A stretch of 16,282 nt of DNA, from contig JAHHTP010000033.1 in NCBI GenBank assembly GCA_020024615.1, positions 1 to 16,282 of the forward strand. The letters are read 5' to 3'. Position numbers and translations under genes: made by a program. The notes below the pieces were generated by a model. That model did no database searches. It saw nothing but the letters and a program-made list of their open reading frames with translations, and had not been told where the DNA came from. Below are positions 7,789-13,806 of the stretch, piece by piece. Each line of letters opens with the position of its first letter. Within the stretch, counting starts at the first letter, position 1. The DNA is from Oscillospiraceae bacterium. GTDB taxonomy: Bacteria > Bacillota > Clostridia > Oscillospirales > Ruminococcaceae.

Positions 7789-7824
7789 TCCCCGGAAAGC
7801 ACCATATCTTCCGGGGAATTTTGT
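7789..7824 (+). terminator. Terminator of the DUF512-der unit
   Basis: TCCCCGGAA and TTCCGGGGA form a 9-bp GC-rich stem followed by ATTTTGTT. It begins 16 bp after the der stop codon. Confidence 0.75.
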
Positions 7825-7907
7825 TGGTGCATCATCCTCTGAAAAGTATGTAAATATATTCGCCTTGTTCACACTATTTACTCGCCCGTAAATTCATAAA
7901 ATTGCCA

Positions 7908-7936
7908 TTGTATTCAAAATAGGGATATGCTATAAT
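7908..7936 (+). promoter_or_regulatory. Promoter of the PAP2 gene
   Basis: TTGTAT (7908-7913), 17-bp spacer, TATAAT (7931-7936), 33 bp upstream of the ATG at 7970. Confidence 0.7.
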
Positions 7937-7969
7937 GAAAATATTATCCTGATCGAAAAGAGGCGAAAC

Positions 7970-8890
7970 ATGGAATTTTTAAGATTTTTAGAGGGGCTAC
8001 GAACCCCTTTTCTTGATGTGTTTTTCCAATTCATTACGATGTTTGGCGAAGAAACCGTCTTTATTCTGATTGGCATTCTATTTTTTTGGTGCATTGATAA
8101 AAAGCACGGCTATTATCTGCTTTCGGTTGGCTTTTTCGGCATTGTATTGAATCAGTTTCTGAAAATATGCTTTCGAATCCCCAGGCCGTGGGTTCTTGAC
8201 AAGGAATTTACAATTGTCGAAAGTGCCAGAGCGCAGGCAACCGGTTACTCCTTTCCAAGCGGACATACCCAAACTTCGGTCGGAGCGTTCGGCGGTATTG
8301 CAAGATTTACCAAAAAAACATGGGTTAGAATTGTGTGTATTATCATCTGTCTGCTGGTTCCCATTTCTCGCATGTATCTCGGTGTACACACGCCAAAAGA
8401 TGTCGGTGTTTCGTTGGTTATTGCGCTGATTCTAATTTTTACACTGTATCCTCTGATGCAAAAAGCGTTGGCAAGCCGCAAAGGCATGCGCATTTTTTTC
8501 GGCTCCATTGCCACAATCAGCACGGCTTTTTTAATATTTGTGCTTTATTACCCGTTCCTAGATATTGATATAAGCAACTATGAGCATGCAGTCGAAAACA
8601 CATATAAAATATTGGGATGTTCACTGGGCATGTGGTTTGCATACGAAATAGACGATCATTTCATCCATTTTGAAACGAAGGCTATATGGTGGGCTCAGAT
8701 TTTGAAAGTTATTCTCGGTGCAATTCCGCTTCTCGCTGTTAAAATTTTGCTGAAAGAACCGCTGTATGCATTGTTTGATGGCAATTTCGTTGCAGATGGC
8801 ATCCGCTATTTCTTAGTGGTAGCCATTGCGGGCGGTATCTGGCCGCTCACCTTTAAATGGTTTTCCAAACTTGGAACTGCAAAACAATAA
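7970..8890 (+). CDS. PAP2-superfamily integral membrane phosphatase
   Basis: A 306-residue polytopic membrane protein with all three phosphatase signature motifs of the type 2 phosphatidic acid phosphatase superfamily. These are K-x6-R-P (K65 to P73, within KICFRIPRPW), P-S-G-H (S97-G98-H99, the general acid/base region) and R-x5-H-x3-D (R134, nucleophile H140, D144). About seven to eight further hydrophobic helices make it longer than minimal PAP2 proteins. Likely substrates are lipid phosphates such as phosphatidate, undecaprenyl diphosphate or a related prenyl phosphate; the sequence does not decide between them. It has its own promoter, RBS (GAGGCG) and a terminator shared with the convergent antiporter gene. 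Confidence 0.9.
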   Translation: MEFLRFLEGLRTPFLDVFFQFITMFGEETVFILIGILFFWCIDKKHGYYLLSVGFFGIVLNQFLKICFRIPRPWVLDKEFTIVESARAQATGYSFPSGHTQTSVGAFGGIARFTKKTWVRIVCIIICLLVPISRMYLGVHTPKDVGVSLVIALILIFTLYPLMQKALASRKGMRIFFGSIATISTAFLIFVLYYPFLDIDISNYEHAVENTYKILGCSLGMWFAYEIDDHFIHFETKAIWWAQILKVILGAIPLLAVKILLKEPLYALFDGNFVADGIRYFLVVAIAGGIWPLTFKWFSKLGTAKQ

Positions 8891-8926
8891 AAAGGAGATA
8901 TCTTCATGACATCTCCTTTTTTCTTT
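8889..8926. terminator. Bidirectional terminator between the PAP2 and antiporter genes
   Basis: AAAAGGAGAT and ATCTCCTTTT form a stem with A-rich and T-rich flanks, giving a U tract on both strands. It separates two convergent genes and overlaps the ends of both. Confidence 0.85.
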
Positions 8927-10106
8927 ATTCATCCTGTGTCAACAGCTTCGGATAGGTAAAATCCATCAACACTGCACCAAGCGGTGCACAGATCAGAATC
9001 GAAAGCACCGCTACAGTAAGCATCAGACTACCGTTGTCCATTCCCATAGACAGCGGTATACCACCGATTGCAGCCTGAACCGTTGCTTTTGGCAGTTCAG
9101 CAACTATCGTAAACAGCTTTTCTTTGGCATTCAGCGGAGTTTTAGCCACAGCAAGCCATACCCCAACACTGCGGATCACCAATCCAACAAGCAACATCAG
9201 AAGCGCCTTGAACCCCGCTTGCGGCAGATAAGAGATTTCCACACTTGCGCCAACCAGCACAAACAGGAAAATTTCAGCAGCAACCCAAAGTTTGGAACAC
9301 TTCTCCCCCAACCGCAAACCAACTTCCGGCCGTTTGGTGCGCAGTGTTAGTCCCATGCACATAACAGCAAGCAGACCCGAAACTGCAACCGAACCATCCA
9401 ATACATCCTCAAGCACCACAAATAACAGAGATATACCGACCAATATCACCACCTTCACACTGTCCCGCAGATGATAATTCCTAAAAAACCATCCCAGTAA
9501 AACTCCAATAGCTGCACCAAGCGCAACACCAAAAATACAGGCAGTTGGCAGACGCAGCAAAGCAGAATATGGGGAATCATCCCCCATTTCCAGTCCCGAA
9601 AAGATGGTAAACATGACAATAACAAACACATCATCCACAGATGCACCAGCCATCAGCATCTGTGGAATTGCCTTTTTTGTGCCACATTTTTTGTCCATCA
9701 GCTCAATCATTTTCGGAACCAATACAGCCGGAGATACTGCGCTAAGAATACAACCAAGTACACCCGCCTGCAAATACGAAATGCCCAGAATCATCGGTGC
9801 AAATATCGCATAAGCAATAATTTCAAAGCTTGCTGGCAGGAAACTTAAAAATAGCGCGCCTCGCCCACATTTTTTCAAATCCGCAACAGAAAGACCCAGT
9901 CCGGCTTTTAATAAAATTAAAATCAGTGCAATCTTTCGCAGCTGTGCGGAAATATCCAAAATGGAAGAATCGACCAGATTGAAAAGCTCTGGCCCCAACA
10001 AAATACCGCACAATAGCATACCGAGCAACCGGGGAAGCTTCAGTTTTTCAAATATCTCCCCCAACAAAAAGCCCAGAAGCAAAATAAGCGCGATTGATAA
10101 TAACAT
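8925..10106 (-). CDS. Monovalent cation:proton antiporter (CPA family), fluoride-riboswitch controlled
   Basis: A 393-residue membrane protein with about 12 hydrophobic helices. Its opening helix is followed by FEKLKLPRLLGMLLCGILLG, typical of cation:proton antiporter (Na+/H+ exchanger, KefB-like) membrane domains. An acidic pair typical of the ion site is plausible near the ASVDDVFVIVMF segment (about residues 155-165). There is no cytoplasmic TrkA-N/RCK domain, so this is the membrane-domain-only type. RBS AAGGAGGG is 6 bp upstream of the ATG. The leader (10126-10214) is a fluoride riboswitch with an overlapping terminator, so transcription should rise when fluoride enters the cell. Members of this transporter group are known to occur in fluoride riboswitch regulons. 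The transported ion cannot be read from the sequence. Confidence 0.88.
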   Translation of the reverse strand: MLLSIALILLLGFLLGEIFEKLKLPRLLGMLLCGILLGPELFNLVDSSILDISAQLRKIALILILLKAGLGLSVADLKKCGRGALFLSFLPASFEIIAYAIFAPMILGISYLQAGVLGCILSAVSPAVLVPKMIELMDKKCGTKKAIPQMLMAGASVDDVFVIVMFTIFSGLEMGDDSPYSALLRLPTACIFGVALGAAIGVLLGWFFRNYHLRDSVKVVILVGISLLFVVLEDVLDGSVAVSGLLAVMCMGLTLRTKRPEVGLRLGEKCSKLWVAAEIFLFVLVGASVEISYLPQAGFKALLMLLVGLVIRSVGVWLAVAKTPLNAKEKLFTIVAELPKATVQAAIGGIPLSMGMDNGSLMLTVAVLSILICAPLGAVLMDFTYPKLLTQDE

Positions 10107-10124
10107 ATAAATCCCTCCTTACAT

Positions 10125-10169
10125 AAAAAAGCCGACAACTCCTGTATAAAACAGAAGCCATCAGCTTTT
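10125..10169 (-). terminator. Riboswitch expression-platform terminator
   Basis: AAAAGCTGATGGCTTCTGT pairs along its full 19 bases (several G-U) with ACAGGAGTTGTCGGCTTTT across a TTTAT loop. The stem is followed by a T tract just before the RBS of the antiporter. The 5' arm is shared with the fluoride aptamer. Confidence 0.9.
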
Positions 10170-10214
10170 TAAGCGGTTTAAGAATCAAATTCTTCGGGAG
10201 AACCTCATTCCCGT
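10151..10214 (-). ncRNA. Fluoride (crcB-type) riboswitch aptamer
   Basis: Read on the minus strand, the leader contains GGGAATGAGG (complement of 10203-10212), then TTCTCCCG closing the first stem. A small optional hairpin follows (AAGAATTTGATTCTT), then AAACCGCTT and AAAAGCTGATGGCTTCTGT. These match the conserved fluoride aptamer elements: the GGG-N-AUGAGG start with its CCC partner, the AAC-GC segment and the near-invariant GCUGAUGGCYUCU 3' half. The 3' half is also the 5' arm of the terminator at 10126-10169, giving a standard transcription-attenuation platform: fluoride binding stabilises the aptamer and prevents termination. Confidence 0.92.
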
Positions 10215-10286
10215 TTATATTCCGTGTAACTCATAATATAGTAAACACGCAGTTTTTTGATGTTTTGTTACTTATATGTTGATTGT
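10215..10286. other. Chromosome/element junction region (putative att side)
   Basis: The 72 bases between the riboswitch aptamer and the integrase stop codon must contain the left boundary of the integrated element, because host genes lie to the left and integrase plus phage-type regulators to the right. No att core can be defined without the other end. TATATT at 10235-10240 (minus strand) could be a -10 box for the riboswitch transcript, but no convincing -35 is seen at the right distance. Confidence 0.45.
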
Positions 10287-11342
10287 TCAAATCCTATTAA
10301 TGGCATCTAAAAGTTCTTGAATATTAAAATGCGTGTATACAGACTCTGTTATTCCTTGACCGCTATGACCAACAATTTTCTTTGTAATTTTCTCATCTAC
10401 ACCAGCCGCTGCCAGCATGGAAATGCAAGTATGTCGTGTATCGTGTGGGAGATGTTTCATATTTAAGTGATCTAATAATGGCTTCCAGTATATTTTTTTA
10501 TAGGACGAGTATGATATATGAGTAACATCCTTTTTTGTGATCAAATACTTGCTGTCAGAGTTATGATACCATTTTTCAAATAGAGGCAGCACCTTGTCTG
10601 CAATTGGGACTGTTCGGATACCTGCCTGGGTTTTAGATGCAGTGACCTTAAATGATTGTTCCTCTAAATTGACATTTTCTTTTTTTAGATCTAACAACTC
10701 ACCAATACGCAATCCGGTATAAATCAAAATCAGAATTACGCTATAATAGGGATTTGAGGGTTCTGCCCTCCATAATTGCTCAATTTCCTGCGATGTGAAA
10801 ATGCTTCTATGAATTTTATTAGGGTTTCCTGCATTGATTTGCAGGTATGTTATTTTATTGCGGTCAGGTGTGATATAGTCATGAATGATAGCATAGGTGT
10901 ATAGGTGACTTAGTAGAATTTTCATCTTTTTTAAAATCGGAGCGTTTTTTCCAGATTGATCCATAGCATTCTGCAAATGAATCAATTTGATGTCTATTAA
11001 ACACATTTTATCTAGTTTGGCATTTTCGCAGATTTTCCAAGCTGTTTTTAAACCTTTGATATTGCTTTTGCTGGCAGTTGGAAAGAATTCAGCAGACCAT
11101 TTATCGTAAATCTCTTTGAGCGTAATTTTAGATATATCAATATCATACGAATTTTGGTTGTATTCAGCGAGTGCAGAAAGAGCTTCTTTTCGAGTAGGAT
11201 AGTAGCCTACAAATTTATATTTTTGTTTTGCCCGACTATTTTGCATATCAACATCCCATCCGCAAGTTATTCTGACGGCCCAAGGATTCCTACGGTTGCC
11301 AGACAATTTGTACACGGATCCATAACCGTTCGGTAATCGCAT
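10287..11342 (-). CDS. int: Tyrosine recombinase / phage-type integrase
   Basis: A protein of 351 residues. The N-terminal ~60 residues resemble an arm-type DNA-binding domain (GYGSVYKLSGNRRNPWAVR, then GYYPTRKEALSAL). A SAM-like core-binding domain follows (about 70-170), then the catalytic domain with a full active-site set: R212 (YTGLRIGELL), K237, H300 and R303 (HDTRH), H326 (GHS) and nucleophile Y336 (VYTHF). It should excise and integrate the element. The start is the ATG at 11342, with AAAGGTGG upstream; a GTG at 11360 in frame lacks an RBS. The gene is last in the leftward lysogeny cluster and its 3' end faces the chromosome, as is usual for phage and ICE integrases next to att. Confidence 0.93.
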   Translation of the reverse strand: MRLPNGYGSVYKLSGNRRNPWAVRITCGWDVDMQNSRAKQKYKFVGYYPTRKEALSALAEYNQNSYDIDISKITLKEIYDKWSAEFFPTASKSNIKGLKTAWKICENAKLDKMCLIDIKLIHLQNAMDQSGKNAPILKKMKILLSHLYTYAIIHDYITPDRNKITYLQINAGNPNKIHRSIFTSQEIEQLWRAEPSNPYYSVILILIYTGLRIGELLDLKKENVNLEEQSFKVTASKTQAGIRTVPIADKVLPLFEKWYHNSDSKYLITKKDVTHISYSSYKKIYWKPLLDHLNMKHLPHDTRHTCISMLAAAGVDEKITKKIVGHSGQGITESVYTHFNIQELLDAINRI

Positions 11343-11360
11343 AATTATACCACCTTTCAC

Positions 11361-11389
11361 TTGAAAAAAGTATTCCGGTGTGGTATAAT
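11361..11389 (+). promoter_or_regulatory. Strong consensus promoter divergent from int
   Basis: TTGAAA (11361-11366), 17-bp spacer, TATAAT (11384-11389). No open frame of meaningful length with an RBS follows on the plus strand, but two terminators do. An inverted repeat (ATTATACCA at 11344-11352, TGGTATAAT at 11381-11389) overlaps this -10 box and the int RBS region. Confidence 0.8.
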
Positions 11390-11441
11390 GTTAGTGTTCT
11401 TTTGGGACATTATCCACATCCGGGTATTTGTCTTGATAACT

Positions 11442-11479
11442 CCGCTCAGGTGCGCCAACACCGGGGCGGTTTTCTTTTT
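11442..11479 (+). terminator. First terminator of the candidate small RNA
   Basis: CCGCTCAGGTG and CACCGGGGCGG form an 11-bp stem with one mismatch and one G-U around CGCCAA, followed by TTTTCTTTTT. Confidence 0.8.
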
Positions 11480-11509
11480 GCCCACTCTGTAATAGAGTGG
11501 GCTTTTTTA
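11480..11509 (+). terminator. Second, back-up terminator
   Basis: GCCCACTCT and AGAGTGGGC form a perfect 9-bp stem with a 5-base loop, followed by six T. It directly abuts the first terminator. Confidence 0.88.
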
Positions 11510-11556
11510 TTATATACCATTTTGGCATTGTTAACAAGATATCTTTAAAATACATA

Positions 11557-11979
11557 TTAATACAATGCGACCTTAAAACGTAGTAATGCTATCAGCAGCA
11601 TATTAATCAGAAACGCTATGCCAGTAACTTTTATAAGAAATTTTGCTTTTTCTGTTTCATCATGCAACAGGTATCCGATGGACATTGCAAGGCCTATAAT
11701 TGGAATTAAAACGGCAAAGATGCACACCGCTATATTCGGTCTATCATTTAAAATTTTAGATGCTGGAGTTGCGTGTGTTTCTGGTGTTTTTCCAATTCTG
11801 CGACCGGAAAGTGGTAGATGACAAGCAGGACATGTATCAACTTTCCCAGTATATATTTTTCCACAACTTTTACAATATCTTTCAAAGGACGCTGTACTAC
11901 TTTTTAATATAGCACCACATTTTTGGCAGATCCTCTGTGTGTTTTCATTCATTTCTCGACATTTTGGACAGATTTTCAT
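11557..11979 (-). CDS. Double zinc-ribbon, two-helix membrane protein in the lysogeny operon
   Basis: A protein of 140 residues. It starts MKICPKCREMNEN and has a first four-Cys ribbon (C4, C7, C18, C21) and a second (C36, C39, C50, C53). A linker follows, then two hydrophobic helices (about 81-104 and 113-133) joined by a short charged loop. Zinc-ribbon plus membrane-hairpin proteins are common and mostly uncharacterised. Here it lies 10 bp behind the ImmA/IrrE gene, so it is expressed with the repressor in the lysogenic state, where superinfection-exclusion and host-modification genes often sit. That role is only an inference from position. RBS GAGGGA is present. No enzyme motif is seen. 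Confidence 0.75.
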   Translation of the reverse strand: MKICPKCREMNENTQRICQKCGAILKSSTASFERYCKSCGKIYTGKVDTCPACHLPLSGRRIGKTPETHATPASKILNDRPNIAVCIFAVLIPIIGLAMSIGYLLHDETEKAKFLIKVTGIAFLINMLLIALLRFKVALY

Positions 11980-11989
11980 AATATGTCCC

Positions 11990-12430
11990 TCACTTTTTAA
12001 TCCTTAATTTTACCAGTTCCTGCGGCACTTCACACATGGCTGCAAGCTGGGGGATGGTATAGCCGTTTTCCCTTGCTTCTGCCAGATCATCGTCTGATAT
12101 GAGCAGGTGAGCGGCAAAGGTATTTGCTTCATTTTCACTTTTTTGTGTGCATTGGTAGGTATAATTGCGCAAAAAAGGCGTATTGGTGCCCGGATGAAGA
12201 ATATCATGTCCCAACTCATGCGCACAGACGACACGCCGCTCTAATGCATCAAGCCGGTTATTGATTAGAATAAACTTCTGTCGCCTCACAGCCATATAAT
12301 AGCCTCTGACAGATGTCCCTAAATCATCAAATCGAATGTTGATATTTCTCATTTTAGCTATTTCAAATGGGTCTCTGGTATGATATTTCGCAAGCAATTT
12401 TTGTACAGCTCTTTTAGGCAATACAAACAC
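11990..12430 (-). CDS. ImmA/IrrE-family metallopeptidase
   Basis: A protein of 146 residues with the zinc-protease motif HELGH (H71-H75) followed by the DILHP extension and a downstream SENEANTFAAHLL helix providing the third ligand (Glu). These are hallmarks of the ImmA/IrrE (DUF955) family. ImmA of ICEBs1 cleaves its partner XRE repressor ImmR to induce the element. Here the gene directly follows the repressor, with a single base between the repressor stop and the GTG start at 12430. A TTG at 12421 has a better spaced SD (GAGGTG, 6 bp) and may be the true start. The likely job is derepression of the 12852-12997 switch by cleaving the repressor from 12432-12851. Confidence 0.88.
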   Translation of the reverse strand: MFVLPKRAVQKLLAKYHTRDPFEIAKMRNINIRFDDLGTSVRGYYMAVRRQKFILINNRLDALERRVVCAHELGHDILHPGTNTPFLRNYTYQCTQKSENEANTFAAHLLISDDDLAEARENGYTIPQLAAMCEVPQELVKLRIKK

Positions 12431-12431
12431 C

Positions 12432-12851
12432 TCACTCTTTACGGTATTTTTTTGGAGTGTATTTCTTCTTGGCCGTTATTTTGGCTATGCGCAGGTTGTT
12501 TTCAATACTTATCTTAAGCAGTTCCCTTGTTTCGTCGTCCAACGGTTCACCATCAAACATTAAAGAATTTTGATTCATGCCTTCCAGAATGTCTTCCAAC
12601 TCTTTTGCAATATCTCGTTCCTCTTTTGGTGTTAGTTCTGGGGGAGCGAAAGAACCAGGATCGTCACTGATGCCTAAAATATAATCTGTGGTACATCGAA
12701 AAATTTCTGATAATTTTTGTAAAGTATCAGCAGTCAAAGGGATTCTTCCCGTTTCATATTTTGATATAGTTGCACTTTGGACATTTAATCTTTTGCCAAG
12801 TTCCTCTTGTTTCCAACCTTTTGTTTCTCGTAATAGTTTTAATCTATTCAT
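12432..12851 (-). CDS. XRE-family repressor (ImmR/CI-like), switch 1
   Basis: A protein of 139 residues with an N-terminal HTH (about 3-58: LKLLRETKGWKQEELGKRLN, VQSATISKYETGRIPL, TDYILGI) and a charged helical C-terminal half. Length and neighbour (ImmA/IrrE protease) fit ImmR-type repressors, which lack a self-cleaving LexA-like domain and depend on a separate protease. No Ser-Lys autoprotease motif is seen. RBS GAGGTG is 5 bp upstream of the ATG. It is transcribed from the promoter at 12869-12897 and would bind the TTCC-N5-GGAA-like operators in the divergent region, one of which lies within its own promoter spacer (autoregulation). Confidence 0.9.
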   Translation of the reverse strand: MNRLKLLRETKGWKQEELGKRLNVQSATISKYETGRIPLTADTLQKLSEIFRCTTDYILGISDDPGSFAPPELTPKEERDIAKELEDILEGMNQNSLMFDGEPLDDETRELLKISIENNLRIAKITAKKKYTPKKYRKE

Positions 12852-12868
12852 GGAATCACCTCGATTAT

Positions 12869-12897
12869 ATTATATAATTCTTATTAGGAAATGTAAA
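12869..12897 (-). promoter_or_regulatory. Leftward repressor promoter, switch 1
   Basis: Minus strand TTTACA (12892-12897), 17-bp spacer, TATAAT (12869-12874). Operator copy 1 lies in the spacer. Confidence 0.75.
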
Positions 12898-12981
12898 TTT
12901 ATTATCTTAATTGGAATTATTTTAAAATTACTATTGACAAATTCCTTTTAGGAAGCTATAATATAATTATCTTAATAGGAA
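12878..12981. promoter_or_regulatory. Operator array of switch 1 (four copies)
   Basis: Four related 12-13 bp sites are seen: TTCTTATTAGGAA (12878-12890), TCTTAATTGGAA (12905-12916), TTCCTTTTAGGAA (12942-12954) and TCTTAATAGGAA (12970-12981). Their starts are spaced about 27, 37 and 28 bp apart. Sites 1 and 3 sit in the spacers of the leftward and rightward promoters; site 4 lies just before the RBS of the Cro-like gene. The arrangement is that of a CI/Cro-type operator. Confidence 0.75.
12934..12962 (+). promoter_or_regulatory. Rightward early promoter, switch 1
   Basis: Perfect TTGACA (12934-12939), 17-bp spacer, perfect TATAAT (12957-12962). The spacer is almost wholly operator copy 3, so repressor binding should block it directly. 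Confidence 0.88.
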
Positions 12982-12997
12982 AGGAGTGAGATAAAAT

Positions 12998-13216
12998 ATG
13001 AAAAATATAACTATAAGGAATTTTAGGACCCAAAATAAAGTACCAGCGCGCAAAATAGCTGATGTATTAGGTTTAAAAACAATGGCTGCATACTATAAAA
13101 AGGAATCTGGTTGTGTTGGATTCTCATTAGAAGACGCAAAAAAAATTTCTGAATATTTTGGAAAATCCATTGAAGAAATCTTTTTTATTGGAGAAAATTC
13201 CTGTACAGAAAAATAA
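12998..13216 (+). CDS. Small XRE/Cro-like DNA-binding protein, switch 1
   Basis: A protein of 72 residues. A helix-turn-helix is apparent at about 14-60 (VPARKIADVLGLKTMAAYYKK, then FSLEDAKKISEYFGKSIEEI), with a short tail. Divergent from the switch 1 repressor and driven by the strongest promoter of the region, it sits in the Cro/antirepressor position. RBS AAAGGAGTG is well placed. Whether it acts as Cro (competing for the same operators) is inferred from position. It is the first gene of what was probably the element's early operon before the cassette at 13651-14688 intervened. Confidence 0.82.
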   Translation: MKNITIRNFRTQNKVPARKIADVLGLKTMAAYYKKESGCVGFSLEDAKKISEYFGKSIEEIFFIGENSCTEK

Positions 13217-13242
13217 AAAAGCAGATCGTATCATCGATCCGC
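13215..13242 (-). terminator. Terminator of the Cys-rich gene
   Basis: On the minus strand GCGGATCG and CGATCTGC pair (one mismatch) around a 6-base loop, followed by TTTTTTATTTTT. It lies at the 3' end of the convergent Cro-like gene. Confidence 0.75.
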
Positions 13243-13254
13243 TCACCATTTGTT

Positions 13255-13464
13255 TTAGAAGTCAGTTTTTTTGCAGTAATATTTTTGGCATTGCTCTTTG
13301 TATTTGCAGTTTTTAATAGAACAATTTAAACCTACCACTGTATATAGAGTAGATGGACGACATTCAGTGGATGAAACGCATAAATCAATACGTTCTGCAA
13401 AAACAGTTAACTTGCGATTTATTTGGGCAATATCGCAATAACCAGAAAATACTTTAGTTTCCAA
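13255..13464 (-). CDS. Small cysteine-rich protein, unknown function
   Basis: A protein of 69 residues with seven cysteines, several in a C-terminal cluster (NCSIKNCKYKEQCQKYYC). It has no membrane helix or signal peptide. The pattern suggests a small metal-binding protein. The start is placed at the TTG at 13464 because the very strong SD AAAGGAGGTG (complement of about 13474-13483) lies 8 bp upstream of it. An ATG at 13485 in the same frame would place the SD inside the coding region. It is transcribed opposite to its neighbours, inside the immunity region between the two switches, with its own terminator. A copy of the switch 1 operator (13537-13549) lies upstream, so it may be repressed in the lysogen. 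I do not recognise the family. Confidence 0.65.
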   Translation of the reverse strand: METKVFSGYCDIAQINRKLTVFAERIDLCVSSTECRPSTLYTVVGLNCSIKNCKYKEQCQKYYCKKTDF

Positions 13465-13536
13465 TAATGATACACCTCCTTTCATTATAATGCTAGCACA
13501 TGAGGCATATCATTTACAAGAGCATACGCTTGTGTA

Positions 13537-13549
13537 TTCCTAATTGGAA
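13537..13549. promoter_or_regulatory. Fifth, distant copy of the switch 1 operator
   Basis: TTCCTAATTGGAA, with perfect TTCC/GGAA arms, matches the four sites at 12878-12981 and lies about 555 bp from the nearest of them, upstream of the Cys-rich gene. No well-formed promoter overlaps it, so it may serve long-range looping or be a relic. Confidence 0.55.
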
Positions 13550-13612
13550 TTATTTTTGCTTTTTATAGTTTTACTTTCTTAACAAGAATCTATGGTGCGG
13601 ATTTAAAAAGTA

Positions 13613-13642
13613 ATGGATAAGCTGCTTAAAGAGGGCAAATAA
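13613..13642 (+). pseudogene. Possible relic 3' end of a plus-strand gene
   Basis: The frame reads MDKLLKEGK then stop, just upstream of the left direct-repeat copy. It has no RBS. It looks like the tail of a small gene that once preceded the RBS now duplicated at 13651-13701. The evidence is thin and rests on position only. Confidence 0.25.
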
Positions 13643-13650
13643 GCAAGAAT

Positions 13651-13701
13651 CCCCTATCCCTATGATAACACAAAAGGAGCGTGAAATAAATGGGAAGAAA
13701 C
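13651..13701. repeat. 51-bp direct repeat, left copy
   Basis: Starts CCCCTATCCCTATGATAACA, continues through the RBS AAAGGAGCG and ends in ATGGGAAGAAAC. It matches 14638-14688 at 50 of 51 positions (one G/A difference). The two copies are 987 bp apart and flank the second repressor/Cro-like pair. Beyond the 12th coding base the two copies diverge completely. Confidence 0.95.
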
Positions 13702-13806
13702 AGCTGGTTTCAAGTTGGAAAATATGCAAATGAATTATTATTTATGGTTTTCAGAGTGTTTTTTCCAGAAATTAAACTCAATGATGTCATTGACGGATTT
13801 TTGTAA
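13690..13806 (+). pseudogene. Truncated start of a copy of the 14677 gene
   Basis: This copy of the repeat carries a full RBS and ATG. After MGRN the frame continues into unrelated sequence (SWFQVGKYANELLF...) and stops after 38 residues, overlapping the 3' end of the minus-strand repressor gene 13738-14268. It may be translated, but it most likely marks the junction where a cassette interrupted the original gene. Confidence 0.55.

Larger units (their letters stand above)
11396..11509 (+). ncRNA. Candidate small RNA, 85 or 115 nt, transcribed against the repressor-to-int transcript
   Basis: The consensus promoter at 11361-11389 predicts a transcript start near 11396. It would end at terminator 1 (11442-11479) or terminator 2 (11480-11509). 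No convincing coding frame lies within. The 5' part has two crossing complementary pairs: GACA (11406-11409) with TGTC (11429-11432), and TTATC (11410-11414) with GATAA (11435-11439), compatible with a small pseudoknot or alternative hairpins. It is antisense to the space between the zinc-ribbon gene and int, so it could limit int expression. I do not recognise the RNA family. Confidence 0.55.

Noticed and set aside
11344..11349. TATAAT on the minus strand as the int promoter
   Set aside because: Transcription would start inside the int coding region, after the ATG at 11342, and no -35 box lies at the right distance.
13484..13490. TATAAT on the minus strand before the Cys-rich gene as its promoter
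   Set aside because: It is only a few bases from the SD, so the transcript would start within or after the ribosome binding site.
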